Source: Tribonema minus | Lineage: Eukaryota > Sar > Xanthophyceae > Tribonematales > Tribonemataceae | Length of the DNA stretch: 64,000 nucleotides | Direction: 5' to 3' | Assembly: GCA_017506865.1 (NCBI GenBank) | Contig: JAFCMP010000064.1 | Coordinates: forward strand, 1-64,000 | In this document: piece by piece, positions 11,201 through 19,834 of the stretch | Layout: each line of letters starts with the position of its first letter | Position numbering within the stretch: position 1 is the stretch's first letter | Position numbers and translations under genes: made by a program | Notes under the pieces: generated by a model | Told to the model about the DNA's origin: nothing | Databases searched by the model: none | What the model saw: the letters and a program-made list of their open reading frames with translations, nothing else

Positions 11201-11482
11201 TGCAGGCCCTGGCACAGGCTCTGTTCTCACTGCGCTGCCGCTTGCTAGCTCGTTCGCACTCTGGGCTGGTACGACTGCGCCACCAGCAGCGCCTCCAGCC
11301 TTGATCGCAACAGCATCTGCCAGTGATGCTGCGCGTCCCACGGACAAACTCCGTGACCTCTGCACACGCCTCGGCTCCGGGTTGTGGCCATAGGGCAGCT
11401 TGGCCAACACAACTCCAGAGCTCCGCGTTGCGCGAGAGTTTACTCCTGATGCAGCACGCGCCGAGTCCTGCTCGTGCGCCAT
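8222..11482 (-). CDS. gag: Gag polyprotein of the gypsy-like element
   Basis: An uninterrupted frame of about 1,086 codons starts with MAHEQDSARAAS. The N-terminal half is Ala/Ser-rich with heptad-like stretches (around residues 190-380, for example LNMELQYLQSEVTSL) that could form coiled coil. A long Gly-rich linker follows (about residues 590-690), then a capsid-like helical region. Near residues 978-991 lies a zinc knuckle CYNCGGDHLFSAC, spaced C-x2-C-x3-H-x4-C, one residue shorter than the usual CCHC. The C-terminus is Gly/Arg-rich, suiting nucleic-acid binding. Gag proteins of this family package the element RNA into cytoplasmic particles. The Pol frame begins about 145 bases downstream in another frame. 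The overlapping proline-rich plus-strand frames are shadows of the Gly-rich linker. Confidence 0.85.
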   Translation of the reverse strand: MAHEQDSARAASGVNSRATRSSGVVLAKLPYGHNPEPRRVQRSRSLSVGRAASLADAVAIKAGGAAGGAVVPAQSANELASGSAVRTEPVPGPATDAAAAAPHHLSTIGSSDTTSGPVSVADHALVEWADSAAADWGHESGGKPSGPTGLLGALADNPKHLVIRPMGSGPAMDAVPSPREREMEQEEQRKEAAMVGHMTAEEDLDLQLNMELQYLQSEVTSLKGGLAGVANTTSLMGQDLCMVITHNLPGIDTSLRRHQMQLAEHASALAQMGSGPTIAGGAASQRDMDALVQDVIPVIQGDMAAIAESIAEVGERVATAELRLIHMGERLSGVAAEVAQGQKRMEEVIARHEDLLRRHNNAAAGVGDMRRQLFEVGTKVAMLDAQRRTTTAYETSFHSVGSNFGSAAPSVAPEDSVSVADFSTSGPAVPLSTIRSSSVARPPIAPYAAPLAGPGKHVSPSASAAPTIPAGGADARPLRQQLERVTSSYAADSSDATLAPTAQPTMKPDAQLQLQHAADQSHFHQALMTLTMQRDAATAEAQQLRRVNAGLSAAPTAAMAAAPGTMQAAATQQRPSTTAAPTALPAATLADGGSSDFGAAARGAGSSGGAAGSGGAGGGAGGDGDGGGGGGSGPSRSPRGTVPVGAASGGGSGGGGGGGGGAGGAGGGGSGGSRDDNFDRDGWALRRVPADLDKLFHGLTPVNRGDEYVVWQIGSQLLVHLRHACSLARQKAKLPQVLNREDDFGCEWLAPFTMGLCVALRGSHPAAATVREQAEQWIAEGARGVAAGTRDLQLYKWLMEQLGEHFQQGQPSRIAADLLRVAVRKDTPFRDALNYMQSKCNLSAMIDPTNDNLRVQALTGLVNRQYPTIAAQDNIRDIINRHTRYSMHQALEALKAHRSVQHLASGAPAGYSIYPETLSTGSGGGASGLSGGNGGGGTNDYALGDRRRRQQRESVTLNSMALLAVVEEKFTSSERARGNALGCYNCGGDHLFSACSEAFNHAGWAAAAVQRPLVQKFAPTNQTTWQALRSRIRAFNSGDASSLQGPRGRDSADGGSGSGAGGGRSYNRYGGGYGRGGRGNSGNRGT

Positions 11483-11542
11483 CGTACCGCTATCGCCTGG
11501 TGGATTTGGTCAAAGGTCGTCTTTTCGTACTCGGGAACCAAC

Positions 11543-11734
11543 TGATGAAACAACTAGTCTCCGTACTACACTTCAGCAAGTGCAGGGAACAATGCAGAGA
11601 AGACACCCACACACAACACAGCTGACCGAACTGTGCTATGTGTATTCTGGGGCTGCTGCTCTTGTCTGAGCCAAACAAACACAACGAACAACTCGTAACT
11701 GCCAACCGTAACAGTTACAGGTGACACTCCAACA
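11543..11734 (-). repeat. Candidate 5' LTR of the gypsy-like element
   Basis: On the minus strand this stretch begins TGTTGGAGTGTC and ends ...TCA, just before a TGG that could open a primer-binding site (plus-strand 11,526-11,540). The Gag start is at 11,482. LINE-A-like sequence begins right beyond it. Only one LTR is in the window, so the boundaries rest on TG...CA ends and context and could be off by tens of bases. A 192-bp LTR would be short for the family. Confidence 0.35.
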
Positions 11735-11978
11735 TCCAGTGTCACCACAGCTCCACATGGCGTACTCTGGCCGTGTCATGACACACATGGCAGAATCCAG
11801 GGGGGGGGGGCACATGGAGGAGGACGTAGGGGAGGACCCCGAGATGCCATTTGGCGGCGGCGGCGTTTGAGTGGTTGTCGTTGCGACACTTTCAGACTGT
11901 CATACGACATGTAGATTCCTTACAGCTAGATGCCAATCATCTGGGCTTTTTCGCGCCCTGAGCCAGAATTAATAAAAA
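11735..11978 (+). mobile_element. LINE-A 3' end (5'-truncated), plus strand
   Basis: This stretch matches the 3' end of the minus-strand LINE-A copy at 13,740-14,454: the last coding residues (HMAYSGRVMTHMAES...), a poly-G run, the terminal DPEMPFGGGGV-type residues, then a 3' UTR ending in AATTAATAAA followed by AAGTAC. The left side meets the gypsy LTR, so the gypsy element probably inserted into this LINE and the rest of it lies left of the window. Confidence 0.75.
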
Positions 11979-12291
11979 GTACATGTTACCGGTTTCAATA
12001 AGTTTGACGTGTAACCGAGGGCAAGTGCAGCAGTGCAGGCTGGAGTGAAAGCAAGGGACTCCGAGCCAGTTTGCTGTCACCGGGGTTTGATTGATGTGAG
12101 TGAGTCAGTGCGACACTCATTGGGATGTGTGACTGGTGAATGTCCACTCACGTAGTACTTGCTCAAACACCTCAGTACCTTGTTATTCCACGACGCGCTG
12201 CATGCTCGTGAGCAGAAACAGTTCATACCCGGCGGTCGAGTGATGATACCGACCCCTGTCCCTTGTGCCCTTACCGCCTTTCCTCATGCAG

Positions 12292-13050
12292 GTCTTTGAG
12301 CATGTGCTCAACTTCATGCGGGAGGTCGAGCTCCACTACGAACTGCTCTCCAGCGCAGAGCTCGTTCTCCTGAGGACTGAGGCGCGTTTCTACCGTCTCC
12401 ACGCACTGGTCAACGCCATCGACGAGGCCGCAACACCAGCTACCGTGCCTGCCGCAGCAGCAGCGGCGGCGCCAATCGCAGCAGCAGCGCCAACTGCCGA
12501 AGCGCTGAAACCTACAGCTGCTGCAGCAGCAACTGCGGGAGGCGTGCCTGATGGTGTGCTTGAGGTTGGCCCATACTACACTCTGGACGCTCTCGCCACC
12601 ACAGCTACGAAAATTGGAGTGAAGAAGCGCATCGCTGTAGTTGCAGGGCCGATACTGCAGGCTGGGGTACCTCTTGCAGTGCGCATCATAGCTGCTAGCA
12701 TGTCCAACATCAGGGTAGGCATCGCACCCCACGACATAGCGCAGAAAACCCTAGATGACTTCCAAGTCGACAGAAGCGAGTGGTACATTGATGCCTGGTC
12801 TGGGCGGCTGTTCAACAGTGCTCCGAACAGTGCCAATGGCAGGCCCCCTGCCTGGCAGAGCGGCAAGATCAAGGCAGGAGCCGTCGTTGGTGTTTCCATG
12901 AATGCTAGTGGACAGGTTTTCTTCACGGTGGATGGCCATCCCATCAACAGTGAGGCGGCGGCGTTCAGGCTGCCGCCTGACCATGGGCCCGTGCGTCTGG
13001 TAGTCATGATGACTCAGGCATGCGACCAGGTGAGGTTGGAGAGGCTGTGA
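12292..13050 (+). CDS. KCTD/BTB C-terminus plus SPRY-like domain protein, last exon
   Basis: The exon follows a clear acceptor (pyrimidine-rich, TTTCCTCATGCAG). It opens with VFEHVLNFMREVEL and ARFYRLHALVNAI, the end of a potassium-channel tetramerisation (T1/BTB) domain, which in KCTD proteins mediates oligomerisation and often cullin-3 binding. An Ala-rich linker of about 60 residues follows. The C-terminal ~160 residues look like a SPRY/B30.2 fold (SNIRVGIAPHD, WYIDAWSGRLFNS, AGAVVGVSMNASGQVFFTVD), a protein-binding module. The first half of the BTB domain is missing: nothing between 11,980 and 12,291 resembles it. Upstream exons must lie left of the transposon pile-up, which would then sit in an intron, or the gene has lost its 5' end. 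Stop at 13,048-13,050. Confidence 0.7.
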   Translation, partial: VFEHVLNFMREVELHYELLSSAELVLLRTEARFYRLHALVNAIDEAATPATVPAAAAAAAPIAAAAPTAEALKPTAAAAATAGGVPDGVLEVGPYYTLDALATTATKIGVKKRIAVVAGPILQAGVPLAVRIIAASMSNIRVGIAPHDIAQKTLDDFQVDRSEWYIDAWSGRLFNSAPNSANGRPPAWQSGKIKAGAVVGVSMNASGQVFFTVDGHPINSEAAAFRLPPDHGPVRLVVMMTQACDQVRLERL

Positions 13051-13724
13051 AGTGCAGTGATCATGACGAATGTTGGCGGAATGAAGAGATTGACATCCAG
13101 CAAACCACATAGGCGCCGGCAGAAGGGGAACTTCGGATGCGATGGGTTGCCTTCTGCACTGGCAACATACCCCTGTATGCCGAAAGCTGTAAAGACAGGA
13201 TTGACATCCTTGAAGTATGTGCATTCTGTGCCATTCATAGCAGGCCTTTCAGGCGGGTTCCACAAGTGCAAATGCAGGCAGGAATGAATAGGCGGCCGCC
13301 AAGGATAGCTCCATGACCTGCAAGCAAGCCTGAGGGGGGGAGTTGGTGCGGATCAAGCCCAATACCATAGCCATAGGGGACGGACCAATCCACATTCACC
13401 ATTTTTCCATGTGATGATGCTGTTCATTAGAGTATACTTGCGTATATATACTCATGCGAAGCTGGCCCAGCTCAGTGGAAGCCGTCAATTCCACGTCCGA
13501 CACCAGTGCATAATGACACCTCTGCATTAGCTCAAGTGCATACGCCCATCAGAGTTATAATATATATTTTGGGTTTGTGCTTTCATGCCACAATGTGTGT
13601 TCAGCTTGCTTGCACTGCAGCGTGATTTGCATGTGTCTGCACGGGCCTCAAGGGAGGCTGGCAATTGGGAACACAGCAGCGCATTTGTAGAACTCTTCTC
13701 AACAATGTCAAGAGTACGTCTCAA
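13051..13724. other. 3' flank of the KCTD-SPRY gene
   Basis: No gene recognised. It contains an AT-rich patch near 13,556-13,568 and no convincing coding frame. The polyadenylation signal was not identifiable. Confidence 0.5.
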
Positions 13725-13739
13725 TGCCAATGTGTACTT

Positions 13740-14454
13740 TTCATTAATACTCGCTCAGGGCGACAGTCTGAAAGTGTCGTAACGACAACCACTCAAACGC
13801 CGCCGCCGGCAAATGGCATCTCGGGATCCTCCCCTACGTCCTTCTCCATGTGCCCCCCCCCCCTGGATTCTGCCATGTGTGTCATGACACGGCCAGAGTA
13901 CGCCATGTGGAGCGGTGCAGACAGTGCCGAGCGCAAGTGCGCCAGGGCGATGTCCTTGAGAGCTTTAGAGCGCGCACCGCCGGGCACTGACATCCTGCTG
14001 GCATACTCGGTCGCCACAGCCCCGCCCCTGCTCCCCGATGCTGCCAAAAGACCCAAAGTGGCAAGTTTGTAGCAATTCTGGTCATATTGACCAGAATAGT
14101 GGGATAACTTGGCGGCCTCTTGGTCGCGGCAGCAGCGCTCGGGGTCTGCTGCAGTCTTCGCCGCCCGCGACGCCACCTGTGCCTCGAAGCAGGTAACGCC
14201 CACCATGAGCGGTAGGTGACGTGTCGGGTCGTCGTAGCCGGTCACCGGGAAGGCGTCGGCAGGCAGCACGATGTCCATCCTGCGACTCCCCGGCGGCCCG
14301 GCGGATCCCAGAAACGGCGTGTAGTCCTCGTCCACCAGTCCCGTTTTGAGGTATTGCCGCAGGATGCGCTGCGTGGCCCTCTTGACGCTATTGTGGACGA
14401 TGGTGTCGTGCGCCTTGACACGTGGCGCTTGACACAGCCGTGCATGCAGGGTGC
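13740..14454 (-). mobile_element. LINE-A, 5'-truncated copy with 15-bp target-site duplication
   Basis: Flanked by perfect TGCCAATGTGTACTT at 13,725-13,739 and 14,455-14,469. It encodes the C-terminal ~220 residues of a non-LTR retrotransposon ORF (minus frame ending near 13,793): NSVKRATQRILRQYLKTG, GSRRMDIVLPADAF and EAAKLSHYSGQYDQ. These align in order with the restriction-like endonuclease region of LINE-B (QKRCLQRILRQHH, GYRADTVIDP, EDAKVKHHTG). The acidic residue in the LINE-B segment GIVLDTSV corresponds here to LMVGVTC, so the catalytic centre may be changed. The 3' UTR ends at 13,740. Confidence 0.85.
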
Positions 14455-14568
14455 TGCCAATGTGTACTTGGTGTTTCATTGTTGGTGTGTGTCCAAGAAG
14501 CCCTCGTGGTTCGTGCAGCAAGTCATGATGTGAAGCTGGTGTATGAGCAGTTCAGGCCTCAATGTACT

Positions 14569-14673
14569 TTTATTTATGTCGCTTTGCTAGGGGCGCGAAA
14601 AAGCCCAGATGAATGGCATCAAACTTGAAGATTGCTGTACGGAATCTACATATTGGTGACAGTCTGAAAGTGT
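14569..14673 (-). mobile_element. LINE-A 3'-UTR-only copy with 11-bp target-site duplication
   Basis: About 105 bp of LINE-A 3' UTR (GCGCGAAAAAGCCCAGATGA and GACAGTCTGAAAGTGT are shared), flanked by CTCAATGTACT at 14,558-14,568 and 14,674-14,684. Severe 5' truncation is typical of target-primed reverse transcription. Confidence 0.8.
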
Positions 14674-14859
14674 CTCAATGTACTGTCAGTGAACCCTTGC
14701 CTACCACACTGGCAGGTGCGCCAGCGTGTTCCGTAGCAGCGTTTACCGTCTTGCTCAACTTCGCAGTTGGCTGCTGTCTGCCTGCGGTCTGCTGACCTGA
14801 TGAATGTCATCGGGTTTCTGCCTGGCAATGTGGGCTACCTGTCTACAGAAATGCAGTAC

Positions 14860-14943
14860 GTATGGACCAGTAATTATAAAGGCCCAAGGGAGGCCGGGTT
14901 GCCTATGCAATCGAAAAGCTTGCGTCAACGCAGCAGCCTAGTC
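14860..14943 (-). mobile_element. LINE-B 3'-tail fragment with 8-bp target-site duplication
   Basis: 84 bp matching the 3' end of the full LINE-B at 56,683 onward (shared GGCCCAAGGGAGGCCGGGTT and AAGCTTGCGTCAACGCAGCA). Flanked by TGCAGTAC at 14,852-14,859 and 14,944-14,951. The right-hand duplication overlaps the target of the next LINE-A copy. Confidence 0.8.
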
Positions 14944-14959
14944 TGCAGTACTGGTACTT

Positions 14960-15101
14960 TTTATTAATTCTCGCTCAGGGCGCGAAAAAGCCCAGATGAT
15001 TGGCATCTAGCTGTAAGGAATCTACGTGTCGTATGACAGTCTGAAAGTGTCGCAACGACAACTACTCGAACGCCGCCGCCGCCAAATGGCATCTCGGGGT
15101 C
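14960..15101 (-). mobile_element. LINE-A 3'-tail copy with 14-bp target-site duplication, inserted beside a LINE-B tail
   Basis: 142 bp covering the LINE-A C-terminal residues (DPEMPFGGGGV) and 3' UTR. Flanked by CAGTACTGGTACTT at 14,946-14,959 and 15,102-15,115. The left duplication overlaps the LINE-B duplication, so this copy landed after the LINE-B tail. Confidence 0.85.
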
Positions 15102-15543
15102 CAGTACTGGTACTTGCTCAGTGGTATTTGCATGTGCATATCGTGGCATCAATGTTCAGTGCGAAAAGAAATGGCATGGCAGGCATCGCCATCACCATGG
15201 TCACCAAGGTAGCAGCATGCAACACAGCTCGCCGCAGGAAAACACATCGTTGAGCAGCCATGCATGAGGAAACAGGCCAAAAAACAAACTAAACCAATAC
15301 CTGACATGTATTCATAAGCGTGCCAGCAACGCCCGTAGGTGTCGCTTGCGCACGTTCGATTTGCACGCTGCGCGCCGATGAGATGTGGTTTGATGGGCTT
15401 GCTCGAACACACACACGCTGCTGATGGAACGCTGCGATTGTACTATGCGATGGAAAGTGCGTGTGCGGCGCACGCTGCTTTGGCACCAGCAAAAGCCAAT
15501 CGAGGAGACCTTGTGAGAATTTGGGAGCACAGTCTGCCACAAT

Positions 15544-15564
15544 GGGGGGGGGGGGGGGGGGGGG
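15544..15564 (+). repeat. Homopolymer run of 21 G
   Basis: Uninterrupted G run. A potential quadruplex former and a likely assembly or polymerase-slippage site. Confidence 0.95.
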
Positions 15565-16484
15565 TCGCTAGGGCGGTGGCCTGGTTTGAAAGAGTCTGAT
15601 GGATCATGAAGGGGGTGGAGTGAGTGGGTCATCTGACTCTGTATACACGTACGTCTTGATGTGAACTGGGCACAAGGTGGCAGACCTTCAACGGGTGTGG
15701 CAAGGGTCCAACGAGCTAACCTCTGAAAGTACACATGCAACGCGCAACAAGAGGGCTGATGCGACTCACGCGTAGGGCGTGTCTAATACTAACGAGCCTG
15801 GCCTTACTCCAGCCGATCAGGGCTGCCGTAGCAACGAAGGCGACATACGAACACTTGCGGCGGTGACTGGAGCACTGCTGCAGTGGCGGTACTAGCAGCC
15901 TGGTGCCGCTGGCCGTACAGACTGCGCAGCAGCGGTAGTAACTCTGCAGCGACGCTGCAGAGCGCAGCGGCAGCGACAGCAGCAGCGGCTGCAGCAGCAG
16001 CAGCGGCGGCAGCAGCGGCAGCGGCAACGACGATGCGGCAGCAGCCGCGCTGGCAGCAGCGGCAGCCGCGGCATCGTCATCGCAGCGCCCCGAAGGGGAA
16101 TGCTGCGGTACTGGCCCCAGTAGCAATCGGGAATCACACGCGGGACGCGGTTTCATCTAGTGTGGCGGAGCTGGTGATGCGGCGGTCTCTGTCTTCTGCC
16201 GCAGCTGCCGCTGCTGCCACTGCAGTTCGGCGCCACGACTGCCACCGGACGTCGACGGCAGACGCGCACGGTGGTGCTGCTGTTGCTGACTCCTGCTCCC
16301 AGGCCTGCGGAGCGCAGTGGCGGGCATCAGGATGAGCCTCAAATCGTGTCAGCAGATATCGCTGGCAGCGCAGCAGTGCTCGCACGACATTTTTTTATGC
16401 GCCTCAACACAAAGGAAGAGCTGGTCTTAGCATTGGCACATGCGCTGGCTGCTTGTCCTGAATCGATGTCACAGGCGACAGCAG

Positions 16485-16642
16485 ACGCTGCTGCAAATGC
16501 AACAACGCCGTGCTTTCGGCGACTTTGACGCTTCTTGAGGTACTACATGTCCAGCATTAACGTCATGGGTGACTGCAAACGCTGCTGCAAATGCAACAAC
16601 GCCGTGCCCTGAGTGACTTTGACAATTCTTGAGGTACTACAT
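16485..16642. repeat. 94-bp period direct repeat, two copies
   Basis: Both copies share ACGCTGCTGCAAATGCAACA, a GTGACTTTGAC-like segment and TTCTTGAGGTACTACAT. Copies at 16,485-16,548 and 16,579-16,642. Confidence 0.75.
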
Positions 16643-17426
16643 TATAACGCGCCCAAAAACACAGATCCTGGACATCCAGGTATGCAGAGCACTGCCACAT
16701 GAATACTGAGCATCGCCACCTCACACCGACACAAACAGCACCAGCATGCATTGCGAACAGAAAACGTGAATTCTGTCTGTGCTGGCTGAACGCGCCAGTT
16801 GGGCCACCAGTGGCAGCAGCAAAATGGGCGCTTAAATAAGTGACACAACAAGTGGAACGGTGTGGTTCACCAGCTCACGTTGCGCTAACCCCTGAAGCTT
16901 GCCCCTGAGTAGCTGCATTTGTTGGTAACAAATGATTGCTGTGTCCATTAGCGCTTGCTTCTGGGTCTCAGGTGTCATTTGACTACCCTTGTGTCTAACG
17001 CCATCTCTGTTGATACTTCAAATTAATGAAGAGCAACATGCACATGTCATGCTGCCATCTTGTTGAACTTTGCACTCTATGCACTGGTATATCGCAATAT
17101 CTCTGGCAATAAAGTTGCGTCGACACAATGACACGTGCCATGCACCAATAAGTTCATGATATCATCAATACATCGGACCTCTGCCTCACCTTCAAATCCA
17201 AGAGGAAGTATCATACATCGGGCCACTCCCTCACCTTGGGGGGGCCCGCTGCAACCAGAGGAGAGAGCGACGATACATGGCTCGAGCTCTGCGGCTGGTG
17301 CTGCTGCTGCTGCTGCCAGTGGTGCTGCTGCTGCAGCTGCGATGCGACCGCAAACGCATCTTGGCGTACGCGCCCCCCCGTGTTTGCAAAGTAGATGGCC
17401 CCCAGAGTGAACCCATTGTCCTGGTG

Positions 17427-17466
17427 TAAACAGGGTTAGGGTCAGGGATAGGGTTGGGGTTAGGCG
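17427..17466 (+). repeat. Degenerate interstitial telomere-like tract
   Basis: Irregular GGGTTAGGG/GGGATAGGG/GGGGTTAGG spacing. A complementary CCCTAA-like patch is near 17,873-17,900, and single-unit echoes occur near 21,559, 51,300, 53,225 and 61,308. Confidence 0.5.
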
Positions 17467-18084
17467 GTGCTGTGAGGTGCTGGCATGCGGCCAGTATTCG
17501 TGAGAGTGGCGGCAAGAGGATGCGACAGCCCTTTAAACTGCCACCAAACGGGATGGTAATAAGACTGTTTACCCTCAGACAACATTGCCTGTGTCTGTAG
17601 GGACAGAGGTCATTGGAGCCCAGGCACCGTCGAAGAGGTGCCTTCACAGAGTGGTTGATGGCATACATGCCCTCATTTCAATACATAACCCCCAAATGTA
17701 TGCTGCATGGCGAAGAGAACTCTTCAGAGTTGCAATATACGACTCATGCACGAGTCATCCACTGGACATGGAGTGGTGTCGCGTTGCTGGAAAGGAGCAG
17801 CAGGCCGCGGCGCAGTCATGAATGCAGACGGTGCCTGCCATAGCTGTGCAGTTGTCTATATCAAACACGCTCACCCTAACCTTCATCCTAACCCTAAACA
17901 TCAACAACTACGGCGCACTGGCGTGATCTGTACCCTCAACACCTCGCCAGATGTACCATGGCCTTCAGCACCGCAGCCTTCGTTCAGCAGGCGACCCTGA
18001 CACTACTCGAATCACCTGCTTACTGCATTTGCACTCCGAATTGTGGGGTCAATATAAACGAGGCCTTGTCCACAACTTGTGACC

Positions 18085-18205
18085 GCAAGCAAGGAGAGTC
18101 ACCAAACTACAGAACATGCTTGCGCCCACATCTGCAAGTCGATGCTCGCCATCATGGCAAATGCCACCACAAGCATGTATGTCAGCACGCCAATGATGAC
18201 TGCAA
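18085..18205 (-). pseudogene. Duplicated, decayed copy of the terminal membrane-protein exon
   Basis: The minus strand after a TTCTTGCAG acceptor reads VIIGVLTYMLVVAFAMMAS and then an early stop. It parallels SIFGVLADVPVVAFAIMVS of the exon at 18,231-18,453, and the shared sequence continues into GGTGACTCTCC. It lies just downstream of that exon and looks like a tandem exon duplicate. Confidence 0.5.
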
Positions 18206-18230
18206 GAACACAGAGTCATAAAGCTTCAAC

Positions 18231-18453
18231 TTAATGCTTGATTACTTCAATCAGAGGAGAGTCACCAAATTTCAACTTCATGCTTTGCGGCACGTCAGCG
18301 CTCACCATTATAGCAAACGCCACCACGGGTACATCCGCCAGCACGCCAAAGATGCTCAGCAGTATGAGCACTGCCGCCGTTGCGGTGAACGCGGACGATG
18401 CCGCCATGGACACCAGCTGAACGCGCACCAGGCTCTTGTACACGTCGTCGCCC
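18231..18453 (-). CDS. Polytopic membrane protein, probable terminal exon
   Basis: After an acceptor (GCACTGCAGCAG) the frame reads GDDVYKSLVRVQLVSMAAS, a hydrophobic helix (TATAAVLILLSIFGVL) and a second one (VPVVAFAIMV), then ends KLKFGDSPLIEVIKH and a stop near 18,230. Together with exons at about 19.2, 20.0 and 21.4 kb it suggests a multi-pass membrane protein. The arrangement of four or more short exons each coding about one or two helices recalls serpentine receptors, but I recognise no family. The exon grouping is inferred from shared strand, splice signals and hydrophobicity. Confidence 0.45.
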
Positions 18454-18793
18454 CTGCTGCAGTGCGGGATAGCGTGAAAGAGGGCGCAGGTGCTGCTTTC
18501 AGTTCAGGTCCTTCTTGATGAAAGCAGGACTAACAGTGCAACGCATGCACGTCTGCACACTTCAGACATACTCACATAGTGCTCGTGGCTCCTGCGTCTT
18601 ATCCTCTGCGCACGTGCAGTAACTGGGTCGCTCTTCATCACAAAAACGAGTCAGAAGATCATAGAGCTCTATGTAGGTGACAAGGTGTGCTTAGCACACT
18701 GACTGCCTTCCACCAATCACAATGTATTGTCAACGGCCCACATCTGCGCATGTTCCATGCTGCCCAACGGCATTGCTCAACGCATGCTATCAC

Positions 18794-19222
18794 TCACCGC
18801 ATGCCCCCCCCAACATTAGCACCTGTTGGCGCCCGCGACCGCACCGACGAGTCCTCCCCCCCGCTGATCCCCCCCCCCTCTACTCCCGCCAAATCCCCCA
18901 CCCCCCCGCCGCCAACACTCGCGACATCATCAGCACTGCTGCGTTTGGCCTCGCTGGTGTCGGCAGCGGTGCGACTTGACAACGCTCCGCTGAGGAACCC
19001 GCTGAAGAACGTTCTTGGCGAGAACGTTCTTGCCCCGCAGGAGAACAGTCCGGCCAGGCGCTGCGCTGAGAAAGCGCCGCGCGAGAACATTCCTGGGGCG
19101 CGCGTCGTGAACCCCGCTGCGCGCACCGCGCGGATGTGCACCAGCAGCGGCCAGGAGAACAGCGCCGCAAAGCAGATGTGGCAGGCCAGCTGGAACACCC
19201 ACTTGAGCCCAAAGGCTACAGG
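18794..19222 (-). CDS. Polytopic membrane protein, internal exon with long polar tail
   Basis: The acceptor is preceded on the minus strand by an extreme C-rich tract that includes the 20-base G run of the plus strand at 19,238-19,257, acting as the pyrimidine tract. The frame reads PVAFGLKWVFQLACHICFAA and LFSWPLLVHIRAVRAAG, one long hydrophobic stretch, followed by about 90 Ser/Arg/Gly-rich residues with no domain. The polar part could be a cytoplasmic tail or intron read-through, since a donor could lie anywhere inside it. No family recognised. Confidence 0.4.
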   Translation of the reverse strand, partial: PVAFGLKWVFQLACHICFAALFSWPLLVHIRAVRAAGFTTRAPGMFSRGAFSAQRLAGLFSCGARTFSPRTFFSGFLSGALSSRTAADTSEAKRSSADDVASVGGGGVGDLAGVEGGGISGGEDSSVRSRAPTGANVGGGMR

Positions 19223-19237
19223 CTGCGGGTGGGGGAA

Positions 19238-19257
19238 GGGGGGGGGGGGGGGGGGGG
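19238..19257 (+). repeat. Homopolymer run of 20 G just upstream of a minus-strand acceptor
   Basis: On the minus strand this is a 20-base C run about 16 bases before the inferred acceptor at 19,223, forming an extreme pyrimidine tract. Confidence 0.9.
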
Positions 19258-19834
19258 TAGAGGAGCGCCAGATGTGCACTTGAAGTGCTGCGTGGGCGGT
19301 GAAAAGCGGAGAGCGTCGATAATATACTGCAACTACACACTGCAAGTACACACTGCAAGGAATACATGGCGGGGACTGAATTATGGGCCAAATGGCCAGC
19401 ACTGCAAAGCGCTTGTAGCCTCCCCCAGCTGGCACAGCCTCTTGAGCGCAACAGGCAGTTGCTGCGGGGAAGCGTCAGATATGTGACTCAAGTGTCAGAA
19501 ATGTTCAAGTGACGGAAGTCGGGGGCATAAGTGCTCAACTGCTTGTATGCCATCGGGCGTCCTCGGTGCGACCGGTCATGGAATGAAATCGGTAATAACA
19601 GAGTGTGTAATGCAACTCTGAGTGCTACCAGACAGTGCTCGGTGCACGGGCCTACTGCTTGCTGCAGCACTCCTTGCGTACATATCATGGGCACACGCCA
19701 CACACAACACGACACTTGACTGTACTGGTGAGGTGTCCTGTGGACGTCACAGATTCACAATTGGATGACGTGTGCAACTTCAAGTAGTACTGAACTTCAA
19801 GTAATGGTGGCACACGCGTTGTATTGCCAGTTAC

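Larger units (their letters stand above)
1..11734 (-). mobile_element. Ty3/gypsy-like LTR retrotransposon with embedded cytosine-5 DNA methyltransferase (left end outside window)
   Basis: Read on the minus strand, the order is Gag with a zinc knuckle, retropepsin, C5-methyltransferase, reverse transcriptase, RNase H, then integrase with a GPY-type C-terminus. The PR-RT-RH-INT order is the Ty3/gypsy order. The 3' end and 3' LTR lie beyond base 1. The copy is a fossil: Gag and the PR-methyltransferase-RT part are still long open frames, while the element as a whole has about four breaks. Long intact frames suggest a fairly young insertion, but without both LTRs its age cannot be measured. It appears to sit inside a LINE-A copy whose sequence starts immediately beyond the putative LTR. 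An extra enzymatic domain between protease and RT is not part of the standard family layout. Confidence 0.9.
15116..18080. other. Gene-poor stretch with simple repeats
   Basis: No recognisable conserved gene. Contents: a 21-base G run at 15,544-15,564; a GCA/GCN block at about 15,940-16,040 that gives Ala- or Gln-like frames on both strands; a 94-bp direct repeat (16,485-16,548 and 16,579-16,642); and degenerate telomere-like tracts at 17,427-17,466 and 17,873-17,900. Open frames here look compositional. Confidence 0.5.

Noticed and set aside
11526-11540. Defined tRNA primer for the gypsy element
   Set aside because: A TGG-starting site is plausible, but I cannot match it to a particular tRNA with confidence.
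16271-16528. Possible exon ending in ARHFFMRLNTKEELVLALAH
   Set aside because: Part looks protein-like, but there is no family, no clear splice sites, and it runs into a direct repeat.
17427-17900. Chromosome end
   Set aside because: The telomere-like units are few, degenerate and internal.
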